Origin: Pomphorhynchus laevis
Lineage: Eukaryota > Acanthocephala > Palaeacanthocephala > Echinorhynchida > Pomphorhynchidae
Length of the DNA: 64,000 nt
Direction: 5' to 3'
Assembly: GCA_012934845.2 (NCBI GenBank)
Contig: WNNJ02001142.1
Span: forward strand, 162,572-226,571
This document shows, in pieces, positions 1 to 11,245 of this stretch (its first letter is position 1; each line of letters begins with the position of its first letter). Under the pieces are notes generated by a model. That model did not search any database. It was given only the letters and a program-made list of their open reading frames with translations, and was not told where the DNA came from. A program made the translations under genes and the position numbers.

Positions 1-764
1 ATTTATCAAAAAGGCACTTGAGTTTTCTAAATTTCATTGTTCAGAGAAGAATACATATAGCGCTATGATTTTTAAAATTGTAGCTTAAATATTAATATTT
101 TTATAACTTTTAATGAAACTAATTAGAATCCCATTTTATTAACATCTTTTTAGTTTAATCAATCTCTTCGAATATTTTGATTTCCAAATATTTGCAAGAT
201 TATTTAAAAAATAATCGTGTAATCTTAATCTTATAAAAATTAGATTTAAATAAAAATATCTTCATTAATAATTATTGGACCCTAATTATTGAGTCCTCTA
301 AAAATGTATAGGCAAACCTTTTCGCTAAATATCTTTAGAACGCATCCTTTCCAGATTAACAATTCTAGTGTATTTTTTGATTTTCAAATCTAATTCTTAA
401 TTTTTGCCTTTAAAAATAATAAATTTAATCACTGCATTTATCAGTACAAAATACAACCCTTCAATAAAATCATCGAATTATACATCGAAGATTATCGGTA
501 AGTTGACAAGTTACTTTCGATTTTAGTTACTTCCACAGGCCATAATCTCTAAACTAAGCATTTAAGTAACACGAGCTCGCAGAAACTTTTAAATTATCAA
601 ACATTTTAATATTATATTAATATTATATTAATTTATAAATATATTTAATATTTATAATGTTTAATATTTATGATGTTTAATATTTACTAACTTTATCAAT
701 AGTTTGTAGTGGAATTATATAGGAAATATGATTATTGGTCTCTACATATAGAGATATATTTTAG

Positions 765-1105
765 TCATATATATATTTCCTATATATTTTGGTCATAGCG
801 TGATCCCGACAGGAAGTAGTTTATAAATTGTTTTTAATTTATACTTACAATATATTTTTTCGCATAAAAAAATTTTGAATTTTGTTTTTTTTTACCAGAC
901 TTGTTTTTTTTTAAACAAAAGTCTTGATTATTAAAATTCTTACAATTTTTGAAGAAGCCGCAAGGCGAAACGTTTATTAAGAATTAACCTCTGCATTTGT
1001 TTGTAGAGACCAATAATCATATTTCGAATATATTTTTGTCACAGCGTGATCCCAACCGGAAGCAGCTTATAAATTGATTTTAATTTATACTTACAATATA
1101 TAACC
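765..1105. repeat. duplicated about 95-bp block with retroelement terminal traits
   Basis: A block with the core cagcgtgatccc followed by gaag(t/c)ag(t/c)ttataaattg and ttacaatatat occurs at about 775-860 and again at about 1021-1101. An inverted match (gattattggtctctacata at 729-747 against tgtagagaccaataatca at about 1002-1019) lies inside the unit. A hammerhead-like core sits between the copies (949-975). This looks like remnants of a Penelope-type terminal repeat or a small non-autonomous element. Confidence 0.5.
946..990 (+). ncRNA. degenerate hammerhead-like motif
   Basis: TTGAAGA, then a GCC/GGC stem closed by GCAA, then GAAACGTT. This resembles the hammerhead core (CTGANGA, stem II, GAAA) with the first C replaced by T. 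Upstream ATTCTTA (935-941) can pair with downstream TAAGAAT, as an outer stem I. The core substitution would normally abolish cleavage, so this is a probable dead copy. Confidence 0.35.
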
Positions 1106-1106
1106 C

Positions 1107-1177
1107 GACTATTCGGTTTATATGAAACCGAATAGTCCGACGTAAAGACTATTCGGTCTATTCGAATAGTCTTTACG
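1107..1177. repeat. two adjacent perfect hairpins
   Basis: Hairpin 1: gactattcggttt (1107-1119) with its exact reverse complement at 1125-1137, 5-nt loop. Hairpin 2: cgtaaagactattcg (1141-1155) with its exact complement at 1163-1177, 7-nt loop. Both share the core actattcgg. Confidence 0.85.
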
Positions 1178-1426
1178 AATAACTTTTTGAGCTCGTGATC
1201 GAATAAATAAAGAACAATTTAAAGTGAATATTAGTTTTCGAAAATAATTTGCCCCTTTATCGTAAATCTCTCGTGCATTTACGATCATAGAAGTAAGTTA
1301 CACTTATTTGTTACAGAAAAAAAACATAAATACAGTATGACTAAGATGAGAAAATAACAATGCAATGGATGTGTGTTATGCTTATCTGTTTTGAATGTCC
1401 AAACCAGATAAAAGACATCAGCGACT

Positions 1427-1503
1427 TTATGCGTCCAAGGAGTATTCAGCCTGTCCGTTAGGCTCATCGCCTATCTTCTGCAGCAGCGCAAGCGCGAAAG
1501 CAG
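1427..1503 (-). CDS. beta-catenin terminal exon 6 (residues 680-703)
   Basis: Acceptor aatttag|CTGCTT completes a split Ala codon. The translation AAFALALLQKIGDEP aligns with ATYAAAVLFRMSEDKP at the end of the last human Armadillo repeat. Only NGQAEYSLDA follows before TAA (1429-1427). Phase, position and homology all agree, which makes this tiny exon credible. The much longer open frame overlapping it on the same strand is in another frame and is not coding. Confidence 0.85.
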
Positions 1504-4500
1504 CTAAATTATTATATAAGTTATACATTTTTGCAAATTAAGATAATAGTTTATAAATTCATTTTATATCATGTAATTGTGAATACTATAACTTAAATCA
1601 AGTTTGCTCTGTCGCGTTTTTGGGGCAAGTTGACCCCTTATCCAATTCAATTAAAATAATATAATCGGATTATATTAATATAATCTAATATTGATAATTA
1701 ATATTAAATATTATTATAGTTCAAATACTTGAACTGGATATTTTCTAATGAAATCGTAAAACTTTACATGGAAACCTTTGGATTTAAAATTTTCTACATG
1801 TGTAAGGACACATGTAGCAAACATTGCGGAAGAACTCTTGTAGTAGAACTATTATAGTTCTCTTGTAGTAAAAGTGTAAAGAAATGCTTAAATGTCTTAG
1901 TTCATTAAATGTCTTAATTCATAGTTAAAAATGTCTAAAGATAGATAATTGATCTATTGTAATATTATACAATACAATAATATTATAATACTATAATATT
2001 ATATTTAATATTATATTATATATTTAATTATAATATGTAAATATAATATATACAATATTGTAATATTTCTTTGTTTCTTTATTATTTCTTTAGACTTTAA
2101 CAGCAATGACCTTTAAGTTACATTTAAATTTGATCCAAAATTGTACTGGTTCGTTGCCAGGTGGTTGTGGACTACTGCTCTACACTATAATATACAGAGC
2201 ACAATAATATAATAAACAAAAGGATAAAAAATATATTATCTCAAATTATGTTGTGAAATTAATTATGCTGTAAAAAAATATATTTTTTAATCTGCACATT
2301 TTTATTTGATATTAATTATATGTTTTTACTGTACTCGTCAGTAAATAAAAATGATTGTAAAGAATTTATAAAAAGATGGTAAAAATCTGCAATAAATCCA
2401 TTTATAAATTATAAAAATAAATAAATTTTTTATAAAAATGGTAAAAATATATAATAAAATTTTTATCGAATAAAAAATAATACAACTTCTATATAAAAAC
2501 AATAAAATATGATTTTTTAATATTAACTCAAAAATGATATTTGTATTTTTGAGCATATACTCATATATCAATAACTATTTCGTGACAGATATATTGATAA
2601 AAGTCTGTTTAAACAATTACGAATGTTAGAACTAAATATAATTTTATTTTATACTATTTTAGTTATATCCTTGGTAATTCACAATATGTAAAAAATGATT
2701 ACGAAAAAACCAAAATACGAGTTAAAAATCCATAAGTTTAATACATACCTATGCCATCGTCATCAGATGCTGATAATTCTACAATTCGACTTCTTGATTT
2801 AATGAGATGATTTAAAGCCACCTGGACATTAACTAGCTCATTGCACAAGCATAATAAGGATCGAATAACACCGAAGGATGTGTAATCATTTATGAGAAGC
2901 TAAAAGTAAGAAATCTATAACTTAAAGCGTTAATTAAAGGGTGGAAATCTAAATTATATCTATATCTTACAAAATATTGATTAAACTTTACCAAGTCAAA
3001 ACTATTATTACTGTCGTAAGCACTCCTTTATAAATTTTTTAAATAATAGATAATCACTTCTCAATTGGACAGCAAGAAAATATGTTCGTATTGTACCATT
3101 TTTTAATGAAAAATTAAAATTACGTCAATTTCTTTGTGTTTAGATGAAATTTCGTATATTGTAATATACGAACTCCAATATATATAATGCAGTGTTAAAA
3201 ATTACTAAACCTTTTTGAGAAAAAAAATTATCCAAAATGGCAGATGGAGTTTTATCGTCCTCTGCAATCAACTATTTAGCTGCTCTCCTTAAAGATTTTT
3301 TGTTCATGTTTGAATTAATATCAATATTGTAGCAACGAAGTAACTGCAATGAATAACGGACAGAAAATGGAAATAGTAGTCGTTCGTAAGTACAAATATA
3401 AGTCAAGATATACAGAACAGCAATTTGAATTCTTTCGTGGATATTGATAGAACTCCAAACTTGTAAACTTTCATTACCAGAAAGCTAAGCGAGCGTCGTC
3501 ATTATGCAAAAATAAATATGACTGAAATAAAAAAAATAAAGATTTTAGGTAAAGATAATAAAAATGGCAAAAACGCTATCACTGACTCATTAAGAACAAA
3601 GTACGAATTCTATTGGACTCTATCGGACTCTAAAACTAACGAACCCTGTTGAATTCTACCGAACTATACAATTTAACGAACTCTACCGAATTCTATCGAA
3701 CTCTACAACTAACTAACTCTATTAAATTCTACCGAACTATACAATTTAACGAACTCTACCGGACTCTATGACTAACGAACTCTATTGAATTCTACCGAAC
3801 TATACAATTTAACGAACTCTGCCGAATTCTACCGAACTCAACAACTCACGAACTCTATTGAACTCTACCGAACTATACAATTCAGCAAACTCTACAGTAC
3901 TCTACAACCAACGAAATCTATTGAATTCTAACGAACACTACAATCAACGAACTCAACAAACAACGAATTCTACAATATTGAAATCTATAGTTAACTAAAC
4001 TTTCTCTACATAATTATTATTTTTTGTTCACCTCATAACCGAGAGGTTCTGCAATAATAAAAATTATTATTAATTATTAATATAATATTTTTTACTGTTT
4101 ATAATATACTGTTTAAATTATGTACTTTAATTCAGTATTATATATTCACTTGTATTCTTCTATTGTAATAGTCAGTTTAGTAAATCTAAAAATATTGTTA
4201 ACTTGAAAATAAAAATGTAAACATTTTATTTTGAATAAATTACATTTTGATTTTATTTTGATTGCGCGGTTATATCAATAAACATTTAATAATTAAATTT
4301 CGAAATTTTTTAAAATTTTGAATGGGTTTTCTCATTTGCCAAATAACATTTAGCAAACTATTTTTAGTGATTTTACGACTATAAGATCCAGAACCAATTT
4401 ATTGTAGACTGTCAGCTATGAAAATTATAACATATTCTAATAATATGCAAATATTATTTAATTTTCATTTAAATAATAAATTCACAAAAAAATACAAATT

Positions 4501-7500
4501 TGTAATTGCAATAGTTAAACTATTAAAATTATTTAATAATTATTTAATTTTAAGTGATAAATATTATAATTTTAATTAATGCAAAATTAAAACTCAAAGG
4601 ATTACAAGAACTATTAATTAATTTTTATTTAAAAATTATAGTAATATAAAATTTATTATATATTTATTATATAGTATTTATTAATAAAGATTATAATAGT
4701 TGTCTTCAGAATATTCTGCAATCTTATATTAACTGCTAATAATTACAACAGCGGTATTTAGATTGTGATTTTTTAATAAAAGATTTATGAAGTTCACCGT
4801 TGAGCAAAATGATCAGGCTGAGTACTGTGTGGATAACTTGTTAACTCTGCACGAATAATGTAAAACAAAAGCAATCAAAAGTATATGATTATATAGTACT
4901 ATATATAGTAAAATATATTATACTAATATAGTACCATATATTATGCTGTTAATTATATATAACGGCCAAACGATATGCATGTTTTACTAAAAATGTATTC
5001 ATTTTGCCAAAACTGAAGTGCGAATTTCAAAAAATTCTGCTAACAGAAAAATCTTACAAAAGTTTCGAGTAAATCTTATAAAATTTCTAATCCCTAAACA
5101 ACACATGTATAACTGATGCAGGTATTAAAGCTAAATGAGTCTACATAAATTATACTATTTACAGATAAAAAATAAATAATTAAATATAGTAAATCATCAT
5201 GATATTTTATATAATTTAAATTTATAAAATTGAATTTTAAATTAAAATTTAATGTATTCAAATAAGGATTATTGTTCATAAGGAGGAACTGATATGTTAT
5301 CATAATCGACCCCTATTCCTCGATAATTTTTAAATTGACGAGGAATTTTATAATTTTATACAATTATAATAAATATAATATTATATAATATTATATATCA
5401 AGTTATACCATATTATTTTATATAATTTTATATAATTTCAAAATCGATAACTTTTTACATAAAATTTCTTATGCATTTAATTACTGACATACAATGTATT
5501 TAAATGTGGCATGCCTACGATTTATATAAATTCAAAAAAGTAACTTATCAGTTGTATTTTTGTCAAAACATAGCATGCTAAAAAACGATATCAGACAGCT
5601 TATAACATCGTGGATAAATCAATCCGGTATTCCGAGCTAGTTATTTACCTAGTGCGGAATGATAAACCAAGCGCATTTACAACCCGAAAATTTCCGTACA
5701 AGATAGCATTAAGCAAAACTTGAATCTTGAATTATATGATTCCTTGAATCATAGATAATCAGAAAAATCATTTTGATGTACTTATCGAAAACAAAGGCTG
5801 TTATTTTTAATTAATTTTAATCTAAATTCATACTTTTAAAAATATTCCTCGTAAACTTACTTCGAATAATACACAAATGCGAATTAATCAACAAAGCTGC
5901 ATCAAAATGCATGTCTAATAATTAATAATTTAAAAGTACAAAAATAATAACTTAAAAATACAAAAATTCAATAAAGCATTTAGTAAAAAATGATTAATCT
6001 GTCAAATCATTTTGTGAATATTATTATATATTCACAAATGTAATAAATAGGACACTCATAGCGACATATAATTATAAATTATAAATATTAATAATGACGT
6101 AATATTTAAAATTGCATTTCAAAAAAAAAAACAAAAATTAATTACCTCCCGAATAATACTAAAGAATGAATTGGATTGATCACAAATTGCTTTTCTATTG
6201 TTAGCATCGCGTGCAATCGAATGTAGGGCACCGAAACAAGTTTTCAAAACTAACTCAGCCCGGGCTAGATGAGTAGTACTCACCGAAGGGGCAGAGTTTT
6301 CGAAACTCGACTCAATTGTGCGTTTGCGAGAATGATCGTTACTGATTACCGATTTGTAAGCAGCTTTGACGACACTTATTAGACGACCTATTGCTCCATT
6401 TTCTCTAAGTGCACCGGCATTGCTTATACTCATTGCCAGATTACGTACTAAACCAACAGTAGCTTTCAGTAACGTCCAAGAGTTACCAGAGGGATTAAGT
6501 AATCTTACAACCGCAGGCAGTCCGAAACAAAGGCGGATTGATTCCTGGGCAGTAGGAGCCAGCTTATGGCGACACGTTAAATGTCGCAAAGCACATATCT
6601 AAAATCCAAAAATTTTGTTATTAAAATTTTATACAAAGTTGTAAGTATAATTTAAAATGTTAAGGAATCTTAAATTATAAACAAATAAGTAAAGCTTTTT
6701 AGCTTTTCATTATAAGACAACCCATTGCGAACAATTGATTATCGTATTGAATACTTCAATATTTCAATGTTATCAAAATATTCAGCAAAGTTTAATTTTA
6801 ACAATTTTTTTCCATATGAAAGGAGTTGACTGGGGCAATATTTAGACGACCGATAAAAAATAGCAAATTTCAATTATTTTATACAAAGTTGTAAGTATAA
6901 TTTAAAATGCTAAGGAATCTTAAATTATAAATAAATAAGTAAAGCTTTTTAGCTTTTCATTATAAGACAACCCATTGCGAACAATTGATTATCGCATTGA
7001 ATACTTCAATATTTCAATGTTATCAAAATATTCAGCAAAGTTTAATTTACACAAATCTTTTTCCATATGGAAGGAGTTGACTGGGGCGATATTTAGACGA
7101 CCAATAAAGAAAAAAAATAGCAAATTTCAATTATTTTATACAAAGTTGTAAGTATAATTTAAAATGCTAAGGAATCTTAAATCATAAACAAATAAGTAAA
7201 GCTTTTTAGCTTTTCATTATAAGACAACCCATTGCGAACAATTGATTATCGCATTGAATACTTCAATATTTCAATGTTATCAAAATATTCAGCAAAGTTT
7301 AATTTACACAAATCTATTTTATTATTGGAAGAATTCGGTATTTGTTAGACGGCTTTTGTGTTGTTGATGAAACGTTCATCGTGAATCGATTTTATTTATG
7401 CCTTTCATATCTTATCGTATGAAAATAAATTAAATAAAATAAAATGCAAAATAAAATATTCTGTAGTCGAATATGATTGTCGATAATAAAGTCAAGGTGA

Positions 7501-10500
7501 GCGTGAAATATGTATGACTATTTGGGTAAAAGAATGTAAAATTTTAGAATGTAAAATTTCAGTGTAACCTCAAAGTCACACAGAATAATGTGTAAATATC
7601 AAGTCAGTAAACTTTCGAGACTATCAAACCTTTAATGAGTATATCGCCTTTAATTTAAATTCGAAATAATTTAAATTTGATGAAATATTTACTGAATGAA
7701 AATTATTTATGGATGCAAAGTGTCAAATAAAATTCTTAAACAATATACATACAATACAAGGCAAATATTAATCTGACTTACTGTTGATTCAACAGTTTCC
7801 TCTTTACTTGCTTGAATCAAAGTCCGGATAAGGGCTTCAACACCGTTGTGCTGAACAACGATCTGTTTATTTATTTGATTGTTACACGTTAGATTGGACA
7901 AGATACCGGCAGCACATGATACAATTGTACGGTCTGTAGATGTTAGATATTCTATAAGCAACCTTATCAAAACATCGAGGCCTTCCTAAATACAAATGCA
8001 TCCGTATTTTTTAATTGGGAAAAGACTAATTAGACACTAAATAATAAACGTTTAATCTTTTATATTATTTAAAAAGTTAATATTTTATCTTATTTTACTA
8101 GGACGCCTGTATCTAAATATCTTTATAATCTTCTTTATTTAAAGGTTGATCAACGAAAAATACTTTAAATAACAAATTTGATAATTTTAAAATTCAATTA
8201 GCAGAATTTGATTCCTTCTCCGATCAAAAAAGCTTCCGAAGCAAGTTGCTTATAGTGTGGTGGCTTTCATCAGCCAGTTCATAGGTAATGAACTATGAAA
8301 TCGTCGTTATTTTCAAATATACAAGAACTTTTATATCTTTTAATAAAAAATACTAGAAAAACTTGTTAAATACATAACAGACTTAATTATAGATTATTGA
8401 CCGAAATCAACTTGGCCCTTATGAGTTTTCAGAAGCTTCAATGCTAACTGAATCGATGAGGTGTAAACTTTTATGCAAAATACAGAATTGTCTTTTGGGG
8501 CAAATCCCAAATTTTTATAAAATCTTACGAGAGCAAATATCCCCCAAACACATTCGTGTACATGAATATAAAAGACCAAAATAGTCAAGGAATCATTTGC
8601 TAAAAATAACGATTTTTCAGGAGTCAATGGAAATAAAATGAAATTAGACACATTAATCAAGTATTCGATAATTTTTGATAGCATCTAAATTCAATTAAAG
8701 GCAAGTTGTGAAAATACGAACAGTCAGAGATGTTTCAATAAAAAACAAATAATTAAATTAAAAATTTATTTAAAATTTAATTTTAATTAAATTTAATGTG
8801 GTGAAAAATAAAAACTTACTAATTTAATAGCAAGATCGCTGAGATTGCGAACAGTGTATAAACAATTATGGCTAACTCTTTCAGTAACATCGGATCTATG
8901 CAGGACTGAACACATCGTTGGAATAACTCCTCTCTCCAGTAAGTTTCGCTTGTTCTGTTCGCATACGGAAAGTACTTTTAATAATCGAGTTGTAGTCCAT
9001 AGCAGTTTTTCATATTTTGTAGATTGCAGTATTCGTAAAAGTTCGGTCGGACCATCGTTTGCTAGTATAGTAAGCTAAACATAAAAGTCAGTGCCTTAAA
9101 CGACAAAAGCATAACATAAACCGTAATCAATTAGCAACGCCCTTAAATAAGATTATTTAGGGAAACTATTTATATGATATCTTAAATTTTTATACTTTTA
9201 AAAATATGGAGAGTAATACAGCAATACGGATTTTAGAATACAGATTTGGGATAAGAATTATTATGACATTACAAATTATCTGTGAAATGTAAGGATGTAT
9301 ACTGATCTATACTTCAATCCTAAACCTGAGTCTGCAAACTAGTCTACGAATATCGTCGACAACTAGTTGCAACACGGCATAAACACCAACACCATCCTGC
9401 GCCGACGTTAGTAATCATTGGATCATCAGGGCGCGGGTGCTGAGCACTAACCTTTCAACATGCTGTAATACTTGGATGGTCTATATTGAATTTAGCTAGT
9501 AGTTGAAAAATTACACGAAACTTACCTGCGAACTTGTAGACTCCTAATCGGTCTATTACTTTAAAAATATACTTTTAGAGCAGGTCATTTAATCGGCGAT
9601 ATGTAAGGATGTTATACTGGTCTATGCTATAATCCTAAGTGAAAAAATATTACAAATTATAATTATTTTTTAATTATTTATTAAATTATACGTCAATTAT
9701 TTATATTTTCGATTGATATTTAAGATAGCAACAATTAAGAAGAGATAATCCTATAAAAACAATTATCTCTTTATCTCTACTACGCCAAATATCGAACTTT
9801 TGTAATATTGGAACATGATTAATGAAACATATATTTAGTTTTATTTTGCTAGCGACTGCTGGTGTTTAATGAGAAAAAAATAATTACGGCTGGAGTTAAA
9901 TTCAACGTTATATTATTTGAGGTTATTAAATATTATCGATATGCAATTTTAAATAAATTTTTAGTTTGAAATAAACTACTTAAATATTATTGCAATATAT
10001 AAATATTATATTATAAATATAAAACGTAAAACTTGATCACTCAATAGTTTAGAGTTAACGTTCCCTTTGCAAATGATAAGATTAACTTAATAACTAATGA
10101 ATGAAATACGACATACGTCTACTCCGAACATATTACTTGTATTGTAATTAGTCAAATGTGTGAAAAATAATGTTTAACTTACAAATGATAACTTTTGAAC
10201 TGATAATGTTCAACTTAAAACTGTTCAACTCTGAAATTGATTATAAAAACAGACACTTACTTTAGCTTCTGGATTTGCAAAAGCAATTATATGGAGGCAA
10301 TCGCTAACAACCGCTAAGAACTTATCGTTTGTCCTGTTTAGTAATTTCGTTAGTTGTTGAACACCACCCACAGCTTGAACTAGCTCTTTTACTTGATTTC
10401 GATATTGCATTATATTGTGTAAGGTAGTGACTGCATAACACACTACAGATTCAACGCTACAACCTAGCAGTCTAACTAATGCACTAATACAAAGATGACT

Positions 10501-11232
10501 ATCTGCTAGAATGTCACATTTATCGATTGTCAATGATGCCGAGTGAAAAACTATTGCCGCGTGCCTACTGAGCTCAGTATCCGCATCAGATCTAAGCACA
10601 GCCTGCACAAGACCCTCGAGTACAGCACTGTTACGACAGACAACCGACTTGCTCGCTTCTCTCTTAGCTAATCTACTAAGCATCGAAGCGGCCTGTGCGA
10701 CAACGACAAGATCGTCATCGTTTAAAAGTCTAACTAGTTCAGGCAAAGCGCGCTCAGCAAGGTCCGCATCATCTTGATAGTGAACTAAACTGACCACGGC
10801 GCTTTTTAATAGCTGACTTGGCTGACTTAGTTTCGACACTGCGCTATGTTGCTGTGAATGATGGTTTACAACAGCGGCTGAAGCGCTAGTTGATATCGAC
10901 GAAACGCCTGCTGTAAGTGGATTGCCATTTTGTAGTATTCTATCAGACGTGGGCATATCGGCAACTATTTTATTACTCATCTGATGATGGTTATCGGCAA
11001 ACATAGCGTTTTTGATGCGTTGTGCACGTGTGCTATGCTCTTTGATATCCGTAATCCAATCATCGGGTACAGCTATGGACTCTGGTCCACGACTGGATAC
11101 ACCTGAATTTATACCTGAATCTAGATATGTCTCCACCCAATTGAGATCATCCAGCTTGCTCCCGATAGGATCGTTGTGAGCAACGTCATATCGCAATGCT
11201 TCTTCCTCTGTTCCTCCACGTAAGTAAGACAT
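1427..11232 (-). CDS. beta-catenin / Armadillo homologue, six coding exons
   Basis: Exons (minus): 11232-10261, 9074-8820, 7985-7782, 6598-6146, 2899-2749 and 1503-1427. Phases are 0,0,0,0,1, all introns are GT-AG, and the sum is 2112 nt = 703 aa plus stop. Beta-catenin is both the cadherin-catenin adhesion adaptor and the Wnt co-activator. Residues 38-47 read DSGINSGVSS, the GSK3/beta-TrCP phosphodegron with Ser at the canonical spacing (39, 43, 47). Residues 67-80 (STRAQRIKNAMFAD) match the alpha-catenin-binding helix. Armadillo repeats follow from about residue 115 to 690. Groove lysines equivalent to human K312 (K304) and K435 (K449) and the ALRHLT(x)RH stretch are kept. The protein ends about 15 residues after the last repeat; human is 781 aa. 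The gene identity is strong. That this is the only beta-catenin in the genome is not shown. Confidence 0.93.
2749..2899 (-). CDS. beta-catenin exon 5 (residues 629-679)
   Basis: Short exon of 151 nt. Acceptor acttttag|CTTCTC, donor ATAG|gtatgt, start phase 0, end phase 1. It begins LLINDYTSFGVIRSLLCL and ends VELSASDDDGI. It occupies exactly the place and length of human [20 protein letters not shown]...LLHSRNEGV, but identity is much lower than in exons 2-4, so the last repeats are evolving faster. The preceding intron is the longest of the gene (3.2 kb). Confidence 0.85.
3600..3985. repeat. minisatellite in beta-catenin intron 4
   Basis: Tandem degenerate repeat built from the decamer-like words gaactctacc and gaattctacc, with a higher-order unit of about 60 bp (ending accgaactatacaattta) repeated about five to six times. 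Confidence 0.85.
6146..6598 (-). CDS. beta-catenin exon 4 (residues 478-628)
   Basis: Acceptor tttttag|ATATGT, donor GGGAG|gtaatt, 151 codons, phase 0. ICALRHLTCRH aligns to the human repeat containing H470 and R474. It is followed by LLKATVGLVRNLA, LRENGAIGRL and GALHSIARDANNR. The variable loop of the late repeats (about residues 565-600) is rewritten with Ser and basic residues, as is usual in divergent beta-catenins. Confidence 0.93.
6631..7316. repeat. 250-bp tandem repeat in beta-catenin intron 3
   Basis: Units start at 6631, 6881 and 7138 with atacaaagttgtaagtataa. Periods are 250 and 257 bp and copies are almost identical (each carries gtaaagctttttagctttt); the third is partial. The high identity implies a recent array. 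Confidence 0.9.
7782..7985 (-). CDS. beta-catenin exon 3 (residues 410-477)
   Basis: Acceptor atttag|GAAGGC, donor ACA|gtaagt, 68 codons, phase 0. EGLDVLIRLL is followed by VSCAAGILSNLTCNNQINK, the best-conserved beta-catenin signature here. The second lysine of the human NNYKNK stretch (K435, contacting TCF) is kept as K449; the first is replaced by Ile. Confidence 0.94.
8820..9074 (-). CDS. beta-catenin exon 2 (residues 325-409)
   Basis: Acceptor tgtttag|CTTACT, donor TTA|gtaagt, 85 codons, both ends phase 0. The translation begins LTILANDGPTELL and contains YEKLLWTTTRLLKVLSVC and NCLYTVRNLSD, which align without gaps to central Armadillo repeats of known beta-catenins (YEKLLWTTSRVLKVLSVC; NCLWTLRNLSD). 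It has no usable ATG of its own. Confidence 0.92.
9290..9645. mobile_element. 355-bp GC-richer insert with terminal direct repeats, beta-catenin intron 1
   Basis: The segment begins gtaaggatgtatactgatctatac (about 9290) and ends with a related copy, gtaaggatgttatactggtctatg (about 9602-9640). Its interior is far less AT-rich than the intron around it. There is no coding frame and no tRNA-like promoter that I can identify. It is probably a small non-autonomous element. Confidence 0.45.
10261..11232 (-). CDS. beta-catenin exon 1 (residues 1-324)
   Basis: The ATG at 11232 opens MSYLRGGTEEEAL. An in-frame TAG lies directly upstream, inside the sequence tttag|ATG, which is itself a good 3' splice site, so a 5' noncoding exon or trans-splicing is likely. 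The exon carries the phosphodegron, the alpha-catenin-binding segment, a low-complexity Ser/Ala/His linker (about 95-130) and the first Armadillo repeats (LKSAVVSLVHYQDDADLAER, close to the insect and vertebrate sequence). It ends ANPEAK at a consensus gtaagt donor, phase 0. A readthrough past the donor would add only a few residues. Confidence 0.93.
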
Positions 11233-11245
11233 CTAAATGGTTTCA
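11220..11245 (-). promoter_or_regulatory. 3' splice site abutting the beta-catenin start codon
   Basis: The minus-strand sequence ttgaaaccatttag|ATG matches the tttag acceptors used by exons 2-6. It predicts either a separate 5' UTR exon upstream or addition of a spliced leader directly at the start codon. I cannot tell these apart from the sequence alone. Confidence 0.5.

Noticed and set aside
1285-1467. 60-codon minus-strand frame starting MSLTDRLNTPW
   Set aside because: It overlaps the real beta-catenin exon 6 in another frame, and the homologous frame ends at 1,427.
6366-6602. 78-codon plus-strand frame opposite beta-catenin exon 4
   Set aside because: Antisense shadow of a conserved exon with no homology of its own.
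8394-8684. 96-codon minus-strand frame inside beta-catenin intron 2
   Set aside because: Longer than chance average and not extremely AT-biased, but no recognisable domain, no splice-site fit to the gene, and no family signature.
8845-9078. 77-codon plus-strand frame opposite beta-catenin exon 2
   Set aside because: Antisense shadow; the minus strand carries the conserved Armadillo sequence.
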